Assembly: GCA_021371955.1 (NCBI GenBank)
Contig: JAJFVD010000012.1
Span: 1-64,000 of the forward strand
Reading direction: 5' to 3'
DNA length: 64,000 nt
DNA from: Bacteroidales bacterium
Lineage (GTDB): Bacteria; Bacteroidota; Bacteroidia; Bacteroidales; UBA932
The notes under the pieces were generated by a model. The model made no database searches. It was not told the origin of the DNA and saw only the letters and a program-made list of their open reading frames with translations. The translations under genes and the position numbers were made by a program. Positions 45,837 to 53,659 of this stretch are shown here, piece by piece. Numbering within the stretch: the first letter of the stretch is position 1; each line of letters opens with the position of its first letter.

Positions 45837-47021
45837 ATGTTTGAAAGAGCTTATTTAAAGACGCTTATGGCTCGGATTACAGAGCCAAGAAAGTTTATCC
45901 AGGTAGTTATGGGACCTCGTCAGGTAGGTAAAACAACTATGATAAGTCAGCTTTTAACAAAGCTGTCTGTACCGTACTCGTTTGAATCGGCCGATGCTGT
46001 TTTAAATACTAATTCTTTTTGGATTGATCAGATATGGGATAGCGCGAGGGTAAAGAAGAAATCTGCCATGGCAGATGAATTTTTGCTTGTGATAGATGAG
46101 GTTCAGAAGGTGGATAACTGGAGCGAAGTTGTAAAAAAACAATGGGACAGGGATTCCAGAGAGGGAACAAATATTAAAGTGGTGCTTTTGGGCTCGTCCA
46201 GATTACTTATTCAACGTGGTTTAACGGAATCGCTGGCCGGAAGGTTCGAGACATTTAATCTTGGTCATTGGTCCTTCCCGGAAATGGAGGCTGCTTTTGG
46301 ATGGAGCATTGAGAAGTACATCTATTTTGGAGGTTATCCGGGCTCGGCAAGTCTCGTTGGGGACGAAGAGAGATGGAAAAACTATATCAATGATTCTCTT
46401 ATTGAAACGAGTATTTCGAAAGACATTCTGATGCTGACTCGAGTTGATAAGCCGGCGCTGCTTAAGCGCCTGTTCGAGGTTGGTTCTTTGTATTCCGGCC
46501 AGATTCTTTCATTTACAAAAATGCTTGGGCAGCTGCAGGATGCCGGTAACACAATTACATTGTCTCATTATTTAAATATGTTGTCCGATTGCGGGTTGTT
46601 GAAAGGGCTTGAAAAATATGCAGGGGATGTTATTAGAAAAAGAGGGTCAAGTCCTAAATTTCAGGTATATAACAATGCTCTTCTGACTTCTCATGGCGAC
46701 AGTAAGTTTTCTGATGTTCTGACAGATTCTAAAAGCTGGGGGCGGTTGGTTGAATCTTCTGTGGGGGCTCATTTGATAAATAACTCTTTATCGGAGCGGT
46801 ACAATGTGTATTATTGGAGGGAAGGAGATAAGGAGGTCGATTTTGTTCTGGAGAAAAACGGAAAAATTGTTGCGCTTGAGGTTAAAAGCGGAAGGCGAAG
46901 TTATAATTCCGGAATGAAAGTTTTTTCAGAGAAATTCCATCCTTCAAAGGTTCTCCTTGTTGGAACCGATGGAATCCCTTATGAAGAATTTCTTCGGGTT
47001 AATCCTGCCGAGTTGTTTTAG
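45837..47021 (+). CDS. AAA_14/DUF4143 ATPase
   Basis: 394 residues. The N-terminal AAA_14 domain has Walker A ([11 protein letters not shown], about 25-35), Walker B ([11 protein letters not shown]) and sensor ([10 protein letters not shown]). The C-terminal DUF4143 part contains a PD-(D/E)XK-like segment ([29 protein letters not shown], about 325-355) with the typical D...ExK residues. The family is abundant in prokaryotes and usually transcribed alone; its role is unclear. A set of palindromes abuts the start codon. Confidence 0.92.
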   Translation: MFERAYLKTLMARITEPRKFIQVVMGPRQVGKTTMISQLLTKLSVPYSFESADAVLNTNSFWIDQIWDSARVKKKSAMADEFLLVIDEVQKVDNWSEVVKKQWDRDSREGTNIKVVLLGSSRLLIQRGLTESLAGRFETFNLGHWSFPEMEAAFGWSIEKYIYFGGYPGSASLVGDEERWKNYINDSLIETSISKDILMLTRVDKPALLKRLFEVGSLYSGQILSFTKMLGQLQDAGNTITLSHYLNMLSDCGLLKGLEKYAGDVIRKRGSSPKFQVYNNALLTSHGDSKFSDVLTDSKSWGRLVESSVGAHLINNSLSERYNVYYWREGDKEVDFVLEKNGKIVALEVKSGRRSYNSGMKVFSEKFHPSKVLLVGTDGIPYEEFLRVNPAELF

Positions 47022-47063
47022 CGGGCATCGCCGCTTTTCTGCAGCGGAAACGCCCTTTTTATC

Positions 47064-47071
47064 TATATTTG
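47064..47071 (+). promoter_or_regulatory. -7 promoter element for thyA
   Basis: TATATTTG fits TAnnTTTG and lies 23 bp before the thyA ATG. No good -33 TTTG is found at the expected spacing. Confidence 0.45.
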
Positions 47072-47094
47072 TCTGTCAAAATCGAAAATCTCTC

Positions 47095-47889
47095 ATGAAA
47101 GCATATCTCTCTCTTCTACAGCATATTCTTGACAACGGAACTCTCAAAAGCGACCGCACAGGCACGGGTACTAAAAGCGTGTTCGGATATCAGATGCGGT
47201 TCGACCTGAGCGAAGGGTTTCCGCTACTCACAACCAAGAAACTTCACCTAAAGTCAATTATTCACGAGTTGTTGTGGTTCATAGCCGGTGACACCAATAT
47301 CAGGTACCTGAATGATAACGGGGTTACAATATGGGACGAGTGGGCCGATGAAAATGGAGAGTTGGGGCCGGTGTACGGCAGCCAGTGGAGGTCGTGGAAA
47401 ACGGCAGACGGCAAAACTGTGGATCAGCTTTCGACACTTATAAATGGAATAAAAAACAATCCTGATTCGCGCAGGCATATAATATCAGCATGGAATGTAG
47501 GGGAAATTGATAAAATGGCTCTTCCTCCCTGTCATGCGCTGGTTCAGTTTTATGTGGCAAACGGACGGCTGAGTTGTCAGCTTTATCAGAGGAGCGCAGA
47601 CGTGTTCCTTGGGGTACCGTTCAATATCGCATCGTATGCGCTGTTTACAATGATGTTGGCACAGGTTTGCGGGCTGCGGCCGGGGGACTTCGTGCACTCC
47701 TTTGGGGATGCGCATATTTACATTAACCATTTTGAGCAGGTGAATCTTCAGCTTTCTCGGGAGCCGCGGCCTCTGCCAATAATGAAAATAAACCCGAACG
47801 TGACCAGCATATTCGGGTTTAAGTACGACGATTTTAAGCTTGAAGGATACGATCCGTATCCCGGAATCAAGGCTCCTATTGCGGTTTAG
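47095..47889 (+). CDS. thyA: Thymidylate synthase
   Basis: 264 residues from the ATG at 47095, exactly the length of E. coli ThyA; an in-frame upstream extension overlapping the ATPase gene has no ThyA sequence. The enzyme makes dTMP from dUMP with methylene-tetrahydrofolate. The catalytic cysteine lies in [13 protein letters not shown], and [32 protein letters not shown] and DAHIYINH are family hallmarks. Dihydrofolate reductase, which recycles its folate product, is encoded 3 kb downstream. Confidence 0.97.
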   Translation: MKAYLSLLQHILDNGTLKSDRTGTGTKSVFGYQMRFDLSEGFPLLTTKKLHLKSIIHELLWFIAGDTNIRYLNDNGVTIWDEWADENGELGPVYGSQWRSWKTADGKTVDQLSTLINGIKNNPDSRRHIISAWNVGEIDKMALPPCHALVQFYVANGRLSCQLYQRSADVFLGVPFNIASYALFTMMLAQVCGLRPGDFVHSFGDAHIYINHFEQVNLQLSREPRPLPIMKINPNVTSIFGFKYDDFKLEGYDPYPGIKAPIAV

Positions 47890-47928
47890 TGTCCGGCGGC
47901 AATGCCGCCCGCCAAGATTGTTTCAGTC

Positions 47929-48459
47929 TTATTTTTTATAATTCAACGCTACCACTGCATCAATATCTGCACCAGGTGTTTCGCTGTTATCATTTGGTTT
48001 GTATGTCATGTCAAAAATGGCAATGTAACGGATGTTGTTTGCCCCAAAATTCTTAAGATCAATTGTTGTTTTGTCTCCGCTGTATTCTCCAAGGAAAACC
48101 CAGCTGCCGGGTTTCATATCAGAACTTCCTTTAACATAGAAAGGTTCGCTTGAAGCACCTGTATAAGAAGCTCCGCTTTCATGCACAACCAGGTCGGGGC
48201 CGTTGCCGTCTACAATATTAACACCCATATCGAGTATAATAAAGCCGCCTCCAAGTGAAACATCGTAAGATTTTTTATTCTTCGAAGAATTATTTGGCTC
48301 CTTCAAGGCCAGGTCCACATTTGTATTCTTATTGTTCATCCCACCAATAAGGGAGCAAACAACCTTTGATGCATATTTCTGTGCAATCAGTTTTTGCGGA
48401 TTCACATTTACCGCTGCGATAATGAATCCAACAACTAAAATGTAACTAAACTTTTTCAT
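47929..48459 (-). CDS. Exported protein with a cell-surface beta-sandwich domain
   Basis: 176 residues with a signal peptide (to about LIAQ). The mature part carries VSLGGGFIILDMGVNIVDGN, GPDLVVHESG and a final GADIDAVVAL. This is the pattern of a beta-sandwich domain found in many secreted proteins, where the blocks NGPGxDFxVxE and GFDxDAV recur. Function unknown. It converges on thyA with a 39-bp gap. Confidence 0.7.
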   Translation of the reverse strand: MKKFSYILVVGFIIAAVNVNPQKLIAQKYASKVVCSLIGGMNNKNTNVDLALKEPNNSSKNKKSYDVSLGGGFIILDMGVNIVDGNGPDLVVHESGASYTGASSEPFYVKGSSDMKPGSWVFLGEYSGDKTTIDLKNFGANNIRYIAIFDMTYKPNDNSETPGADIDAVVALNYKK

Positions 48460-48534
48460 AATAAAGGGTTAATTAAAGGTTTTGATTCAGAACACTATTA
48501 CAATATGAAATTACTAAAAAAAATAATCATCACC

Positions 48535-48649
48535 ATTAATCCCTCTGTTTTCGTGTTAATCTCCTCTTTCTCAACGACTTGCAATGAGTGATGGCAGTGG
48601 AATAAACCCCTATATTTCAGATAATTAACACGAAAACCGAGGGATTAAA
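48535..48649. repeat. 115-bp inverted-repeat element (family B)
   Basis: Ends are 25-26 bp inverted repeats with one mismatch; the right end reads ATTAACACGAAAACcGAGGG. The inside (about 63 bp) has no coding sequence. The right end overlaps the stop codon of the peptidase gene. Size and layout resemble the CCCCAGGGG elements further right but the ends are unrelated. Confidence 0.75.
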
Positions 48650-49586
48650 ATTTTTCTCTTTTCCCCAAAACCTCAGCTTCTCTGTAGAATTTCCTGAAGT
48701 CGCCTCCAAGGCTGTCCAGCATACTTTGGAATTTTGGCACCATCGAGTAATATGTGTTTACCGGAACAAAAAAGGCGTTATTCATTTCGCCAAATCTCGG
48801 GCGGCCAATCTCGCCAACAAATGCCTTAAGCAGAGAGTCCTTTTTTTGCGTCATTGAGGCTGGAGTTATGCCGCTTTGATATAAGTCATTTAACCGGCTG
48901 CGGGCATCCAGCATTTTTGAATTAGTCGCATCCTGTTGCTCCCACATTTTTACTGCTTCGGCAATCCTGTTTTCTCTGCCTGTCGATTTGAGCCATCGCA
49001 AAACCCCTGCCCTCTCTACTGTAACAGCAAAACTTTCGTTAAAACGGGAATCCCCTTTTGTGTATAGCTGCTGATGTGCCAGTTCATGAATAATGAGCCC
49101 TGCAAGGCGGATTTCATCCAGCCGCAAATGGGAGCTGAGCACCGGGTCGTTATACCATCCCAAAGTAGAGTATGCGCTTATCGGAGAAACATAAACATCA
49201 TTTCCCTCTTCCTCAATTTGCTTTGCAAACTTGAGTGCCCTCTCTTTTGAAAAATACCCCCTGTAAACTACGCGTCCCGCAATGGGAAAACTCCAGGTTA
49301 TGGGCTCAACCGAAAATTTTGGGGTTGCGTATACATTCCAGCCCAGATACTCCTCTTTGATTTCCGAAAACAGCGTATAACTTTTGTTCCTTGGCAAACC
49401 CAATTCTGCAGATGCAAATTCTCTCAGCTCCAGTATCATCCTGAGCTTGTCCCGGGACAAACTGTCCAGTCCTTTCTCCCTGATTATCTTTTCAATTGAT
49501 ACCCTGGAACCCATTACCCGGTAATGTCCCGCTACGGCCCGCGAAAGAAACGAAGCAGTGCTGCATCCGTAAATGCTAGTTAACAT
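48645..49586 (-). CDS. Predicted aminopeptidase lipoprotein (PF10023-like)
   Basis: About 313 residues from the ATG at 49586. The zinc motif is HELAHQ (LIIHELAHQQLYTKGDSRFNE), and SAYSTLGWYNDPVLS and ETVERAG-like AVTVERAGVLRWL match the family of predicted aminopeptidases. A lipobox Cys follows closely (SIYGCS), but the hydrophobic part of the signal extends upstream of this ATG. The frame remains open back to an ATG at 49730 that lies inside a repeat element. The native start may have been lost or be a rare codon. Inverted repeats border the gene on both sides. Confidence 0.8.
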   Translation of the reverse strand: MLTSIYGCSTASFLSRAVAGHYRVMGSRVSIEKIIREKGLDSLSRDKLRMILELREFASAELGLPRNKSYTLFSEIKEEYLGWNVYATPKFSVEPITWSFPIAGRVVYRGYFSKERALKFAKQIEEEGNDVYVSPISAYSTLGWYNDPVLSSHLRLDEIRLAGLIIHELAHQQLYTKGDSRFNESFAVTVERAGVLRWLKSTGRENRIAEAVKMWEQQDATNSKMLDARSRLNDLYQSGITPASMTQKKDSLLKAFVGEIGRPRFGEMNNAFFVPVNTYYSMVPKFQSMLDSLGGDFRKFYREAEVLGKREKF

Positions 49587-49680
49587 TATAATATAAAAGA
49601 ATATTCTTAAGATTGCTCTGCCCCCACAGACCTCACGGCACCTGGCACGGCCCCCACTTGCACCCCCGAAGTCACGACCA

Positions 49681-49789
49681 CCACCCCAGGGGTCATTTGG
49701 TACAGCTCTTATATACAGCACATTAGCCATTTTGACAATTTATATATTATTTTGAAAATCAGCACCGTACCAAATGACCCCTGGGGTGG
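49681..49789. repeat. 109-bp inverted-repeat element, CCCCAGGGG family, variant arm
   Basis: Perfect 23-bp terminal inverted repeats begin CCACCCCAGGGGTCATTTGG. The centre keeps CAGCACATTA as in the other copies. The arm next to CCCCAGGGG differs from the other three but still pairs with itself. It lies just upstream of the peptidase gene. Confidence 0.85.
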
Positions 49790-49843
49790 AGTCTCCGGCC
49801 TTCAAGCAAATATACCTAAAATTGGCGTGGCACCAACACGAAG

Positions 49844-49956
49844 TTTTCCCCAGGGGAAATTTGTTAAAAAACTCATAACCAGGCACTTATTGATCTTTAC
49901 AAATTAAAGATAATGTGCTCAATATCTGATATATAACAAATTTCCCCTGGGGAAAA
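49844..49956 (-). repeat. 113-bp inverted-repeat element, CCCCAGGGG family
   Basis: Perfect 23-bp terminal inverted repeats contain CCCCAGGGGAAATTTGTTA. Read on the minus strand, the centre has ATATTGAGCACATTA. It is 54 bp from the variant element. Confidence 0.9.
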
Positions 49957-49984
49957 AGGGTGGGAATTAGCAACCCGCGGCCGG

Positions 49985-50767
49985 CTAAAGAGCCGGAGTA
50001 ACGGTAATTGAACCCATATCTGTCACAAGTCCTGTGGCAACAACAACATTGTCAATTGTCCTGCCGGTGTATGTGGCTTTTGGTTCAATTAGCATTTTAT
50101 AAGTACCGGCAGCTATACCCTTGAACAGGAACTTTCCGTCAGCAGCGGCTATCGTAGACAGTGTATCTCCGTTTGCAATAGCTCTTACGGTTGCAGTTGC
50201 TTCAACAGGTAAAACAACTCCCTTGATTGCCCCGGTAACCGCTTCGTTGAATGTACGGATTACTGGTTTAAGACTGTATGTTCCGTTTCCTTTGGCAACA
50301 ATAGAGCGTGCTGCGTCAAAGTCAATCCAGAGGTCATAAGTGATTCCCTCTGTAAGTACTGCGTGGATGTTGAATTTCAGTCCTGATTGTTGTGCAGAAG
50401 GTGTATCAAGGTTATGATAAACTCCGCCAACTTTGATTCTGTTGTTTGTTCCAAGAACCAGTCTCATTTGTGAGATGGTACCCACTGGCAATTCTGCTGT
50501 TGCAAGCAATGCATCGAGTCCGTTTCTGAAATCGAGCAGGTTGTAAACCCCGGCAGTAACAGGAAGGCTTGTCCAGGTTCCTTCGGCTTCGTTTAAAGAA
50601 GAGTGAATCTGAATACCCTGAACATCTATGAGTACCTCCTCATAATTTGCAGGAGCATCTGTAAGGTGGACTACCAGTGTCGCTTTGTTTCCGTCTTTTG
50701 TACATGATGTCAGTCCCAAAAAAAGAGCCCCGGCAATCATTAAACTTGTATAAAATTTCTTTTTCAT
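49985..50767 (-). CDS. DUF4382 lipoprotein
   Basis: 260 residues with a lipobox (LTSCTKDG). A DUF4382 domain (about 30-170; LVVHLTDAPANYEEVLIDVQGIQIH) is followed by a carboxypeptidase-regulatory-like domain (about 175-260; GAIKGVVLPVEATATVRA, DGKFLFKGIAAGTYKMLIEP). Such lipoproteins are common in Bacteroidota and have no known role. It reads away from the DHFR gene. Confidence 0.88.
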   Translation of the reverse strand: MKKKFYTSLMIAGALFLGLTSCTKDGNKATLVVHLTDAPANYEEVLIDVQGIQIHSSLNEAEGTWTSLPVTAGVYNLLDFRNGLDALLATAELPVGTISQMRLVLGTNNRIKVGGVYHNLDTPSAQQSGLKFNIHAVLTEGITYDLWIDFDAARSIVAKGNGTYSLKPVIRTFNEAVTGAIKGVVLPVEATATVRAIANGDTLSTIAAADGKFLFKGIAAGTYKMLIEPKATYTGRTIDNVVVATGLVTDMGSITVTPAL

Positions 50768-50879
50768 CTTATTGAAATTAATGAATATTTAATCGATAAT
50801 CTGCGCAATGCAATTATCCCTGTCTATTTCCTATACCGTATCATAGTGCAATTACCCTACCACTATCGTCTTTATTTTT

Positions 50880-50887
50880 TATATTTG
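50880..50887 (+). promoter_or_regulatory. -7 promoter element for the DHFR gene
   Basis: TATATTTG lies 28 bp before the ATG at 50916 and fits TAnnTTTG; no -33 element was recognised. Confidence 0.45.
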
Positions 50888-50915
50888 TCTTCTGCTACAA
50901 AGTTAATTGATAAAT

Positions 50916-51452
50916 ATGATCTCTATTATAGTGGCAATAGCCAGCAACGGTGCCATCGGACGTAACAACCAGCTTCTCTGGCATATTTCGGAAGACCTGA
51001 GGTATTTTAAAAAAATTACCGGCGGGCATACCGTAATTATGGGCCGAAAGACCTGGGAATCCATTGGTCGTCCCCTTCCAAACCGCCGGAATATCGTTGT
51101 CAGCAGAAGTATTGATGCCGGTAAATTAGCCGGCGCAGAGGTTTATCGGTCGATAGAAGAGGCTGTTGCGGCAGCATCTGCGAATAAAAGCCTTCAACCT
51201 GACGCGTTGTGTACAAATAATCAATCCGATGAGCCCCGGATCTTTATCATAGGCGGAGGAGAAATTTATCGTCAGTCCCTTCCTCTGGCCGACAGGCTCT
51301 ACCTCACATTGGTGCACACTCCCATTGAAGATGCAGACACATTCTTCCCTGCCATAGACTACACCCAGTGGCGGGAAGTCTCCCGCGAATCTTTCCCCCG
51401 CGGTGAAAAATTCGAATACCCTTTTGATTTCGTTGTTCTCGAGCGCAAATAA
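50916..51452 (+). CDS. folA: Dihydrofolate reductase
   Basis: 178 residues from the ATG at 50916; a TTG three codons upstream is less likely. The enzyme reduces dihydrofolate to tetrahydrofolate with NADPH. Family hallmarks are IVAIASNGAIGRNNQLLWHISEDLRYFKKIT, the substrate Glu26-like residue (SEDL), VIMGRKTWESIG, PLPNRRNIVVSR and IFIIGGGEIYRQSLP. It works with the thymidylate synthase encoded 3 kb upstream. Confidence 0.96.
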   Translation: MISIIVAIASNGAIGRNNQLLWHISEDLRYFKKITGGHTVIMGRKTWESIGRPLPNRRNIVVSRSIDAGKLAGAEVYRSIEEAVAAASANKSLQPDALCTNNQSDEPRIFIIGGGEIYRQSLPLADRLYLTLVHTPIEDADTFFPAIDYTQWREVSRESFPRGEKFEYPFDFVVLERK

Positions 51453-51604
51453 ACCCCGACGCGAATTAATCTGTAAGCCTACGCCCCCCAATAGACCGGC
51501 TCTATTATCCGATAGACAGCCCAAACGCCCTCAAATCTAAACTATATCTCTGCTGCTATGTTATTGCTACATAACAGTAGTAACAACTATTCATAACATA
51601 GATA

Positions 51605-52324
51605 ATGAAACGACTAATAATGATGCTCTCTCTCGCAATATTGCCTTTTATGGCTTTTGCGCAAATGGGCACAAAAGATAATAATTCAAAAAATACTAAT
51701 ATCATGACAACAATCAATAAGTTCGAATTTCCTCAGCTGCCATATGCATATGACGCCCTGGAGCCATTCATCGACAAACTCACAATGGAGATCCACTACA
51801 GCAAACACCACAAAGCATATTTCGACAATTTTGGCAATGCAATCAAAGGAACCGAACTGGAGAAAATGACACTTGGAGATATCTTCAAAAACATCAGCAA
51901 ATACCCTGCTGCCGTAAGGAACAACGGAGGCGGATTCTACAACCACATAATATACTGGGAAAGTATGAAGCTTAACAGCGGAAAGCCATCGGCAAAACTT
52001 GAAGCAGCTATCAACAAGACCTTCGGCTCAATTGACGATCTCAAGAAGCTTTTCCTTGACACAGGAAAAACCCGTTTCGGAAGCGGATGGGCATGGCTGA
52101 GTGTAAACGAAAACGGAGACCTTTTCGTATCGTCTACTCCAAATCAGGACAACCCGCTGATGGATGTTGCGGATAAAAAAGGCACTCCAATACTTGCGAT
52201 GGACGTATGGGAGCACGCCTACTATCTCAAGTATCAGAATAAACGCCCAGACTATGTTGAGGCATTCTGGAGCGTAATCAACTGGGATATGGTTTCTAAG
52301 AAATACGAAGCTCTCGTTAAGTAA
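51605..52324 (+). CDS. Exported Fe/Mn superoxide dismutase
   Basis: 239 residues. The SOD fold starts near residue 41 (FEFPQLPYAYDALEPFID). The metal ligands are His in MEIHYSKHH, His in GGGFYNHIIYWE, and Asp and His in AMDVWEHAYY. GSGWAWLSV is the usual core. A 20-residue signal peptide and linker (MKRLIMMLSLAILPFMAFAQ) precede the domain, and an internal ATG (MTTINKFEF) could give a cytoplasmic form. Export is unusual for this enzyme in anaerobes, where SOD is normally cytoplasmic. The gene stands alone. Confidence 0.94.
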   Translation: MKRLIMMLSLAILPFMAFAQMGTKDNNSKNTNIMTTINKFEFPQLPYAYDALEPFIDKLTMEIHYSKHHKAYFDNFGNAIKGTELEKMTLGDIFKNISKYPAAVRNNGGGFYNHIIYWESMKLNSGKPSAKLEAAINKTFGSIDDLKKLFLDTGKTRFGSGWAWLSVNENGDLFVSSTPNQDNPLMDVADKKGTPILAMDVWEHAYYLKYQNKRPDYVEAFWSVINWDMVSKKYEALVK

Positions 52325-52456
52325 GCTTCACAATCAAATGGCGGCAAGGCAGAATAGCCATTACCTTTCAAACAGTTTCTGCCAATTATTAAGTAATTAA
52401 ACAGTTAATAGTTATTGTTTTAGATTAGGTTTATTTTAGGTTTTCTTTATTATTCG

Positions 52457-52480
52457 GAGGCCTCCTTTACGGGAGGCCTC
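52457..52480 (+). terminator. Hairpin after the SOD gene
   Basis: GAGGCCTCC-tttacg-GGAGGCCTC is a 9-bp perfect stem. The following GTTCATT is only weakly T-rich, so it may terminate inefficiently. Confidence 0.55.
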
Positions 52481-52506
52481 GTTCATTAACCTCTCATTAT
52501 CTAACA

Positions 52507-52551
52507 GTTTCCCCAAACAAAAAGACTTAATGTCTCTTTGTTTGGGGAAAC
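52507..52551 (-). repeat. REP-like hairpin 5
   Basis: Outer arm GTTTCCCCAAACAAA pairs with its mirror; the core reads AGACATTAAGTCT on the minus strand. It lies between the SOD gene and the end of the oxidoreductase gene. Confidence 0.78.
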
Positions 52552-52603
52552 TACTTGTCTTACAATGAAGTACACGAAAATAATTCTACTTTATCGCAAT
52601 AGT

Positions 52604-53593
52604 CTATGGCATCAGAAAATCTCCGGGTACTCCTGTGAGGTCTCTGATTATATCGGCAGCGGACTCTTCTTTGCGAACCATAGAAGCCACCTGACCTATT
52701 TCCAACTCCCCTTCGGACAAATTGCCTTCGAAAATCCCCATTTTGGCGCGGCTCTTACCCAGAAGAATTGTTAGTTCTTCTGCAGATGCACCTCTGTTTT
52801 CGGCTTCAAGAACGGCCATTGAAAAATCGTTGTCTACCAGACGGGTTGGCGCAAGTTTCTTAAGAAGGAGCTTGGTTTCTCCCTCTTTTAGTCCGCGGCA
52901 GCGTTCCTTGAACGCAGGATGTGCCGAACTCTCTGTGCACAATGCAAAGCGGGTTCCAATCTGAACGCCCTCGGCACCTAATGCGAATGCAGCATTGTAG
53001 CTTGCCCGGGAAGCAACGCCTCCGGCCGCAATAAGCGGTATTGTTATGGCTTCGCGTACCTGCGGAATGAGACAGAATGTAGTAGTCTCCTCGCGTCCGT
53101 TGTGTCCGCCCGCCTCAAAACCTTCAGCCACAACAGCATCCACTCCGGCTTCCTCACATTTAACAGCAAAGACCGAGCTCGAAACCACATGGGCAACCTT
53201 TATTCCGTGTTCCTTGAGAAATGGAGTCCATTTCTTTGGACTTCCTGCCGATGTAAAGACTATCGGCACCTTTTCCTCAACGATTATATTCATTATCTCC
53301 TCTATCTGCGGATACATCAGAGGAACGTTTACTCCAAACGGGAGGAATCTGACCTCCGGGCTGCCGGCATTGCCTCCGCCGGCCTCAGATTCGCTGCCTG
53401 GGATTCTAAGTGCGTCCTTGCAACTGCGGATGTGATGTCTCAGATTATCAGGATGCATGGATCCCGCTCCAATAAGACCAAGTCCGCCGGCTTTACTCGC
53501 TGCCGCAGCAAGGCGCCAGCCACTGCACCAAACCATACCGGCCTGTATGATTGGATGCTCTATTCCAAAAAGTTTGCAAATTCTGTTTTCCAT
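52604..53593 (-). CDS. Nitronate monooxygenase / FabK-like FMN oxidoreductase
   Basis: About 329 residues from the ATG at 53593 (MENRICKLFGIEHPIIQAGM); the longer frame upstream has no family match. TIM-barrel signatures are GIEHPIIQAGMVW, GGLGLIGAGSM, FEAGGHNG and AAGGVASRASYNAAFALGAEGVQIGTRF. Members are nitronate monooxygenases or enoyl-ACP reductases (FabK); the sequence alone does not decide. It is divergent from the sodium symporter gene. Confidence 0.88.
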   Translation of the reverse strand: MENRICKLFGIEHPIIQAGMVWCSGWRLAAAASKAGGLGLIGAGSMHPDNLRHHIRSCKDALRIPGSESEAGGGNAGSPEVRFLPFGVNVPLMYPQIEEIMNIIVEEKVPIVFTSAGSPKKWTPFLKEHGIKVAHVVSSSVFAVKCEEAGVDAVVAEGFEAGGHNGREETTTFCLIPQVREAITIPLIAAGGVASRASYNAAFALGAEGVQIGTRFALCTESSAHPAFKERCRGLKEGETKLLLKKLAPTRLVDNDFSMAVLEAENRGASAEELTILLGKSRAKMGIFEGNLSEGELEIGQVASMVRKEESAADIIRDLTGVPGDFLMP

Positions 53594-53628
53594 AGCATCA
53601 CAAATATAAGTAAAACCCAACATTTTTT

Positions 53629-53636
53629 TATCTTTG
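53629..53636 (+). promoter_or_regulatory. -7 promoter element for the symporter gene
   Basis: TATCTTTG matches TAnnTTTG 24 bp before the ATG at 53660. Confidence 0.4.
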
Positions 53637-53659
53637 CTAACAAACTTAAAACTTTAAAC

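Noticed and set aside
46957..47094. N-terminal extension of thymidylate synthase
   Set aside because: It overlaps the ATPase gene; the ATG at 47095 gives the exact 264-residue family length and follows a -7 element.
10245..52551. The REP-like hairpins as ordinary terminators
   Set aside because: Most lack a T-tract and share an internal core, while genuine terminators in the window (10151, 11641, 32914) have different sequences and T-runs.
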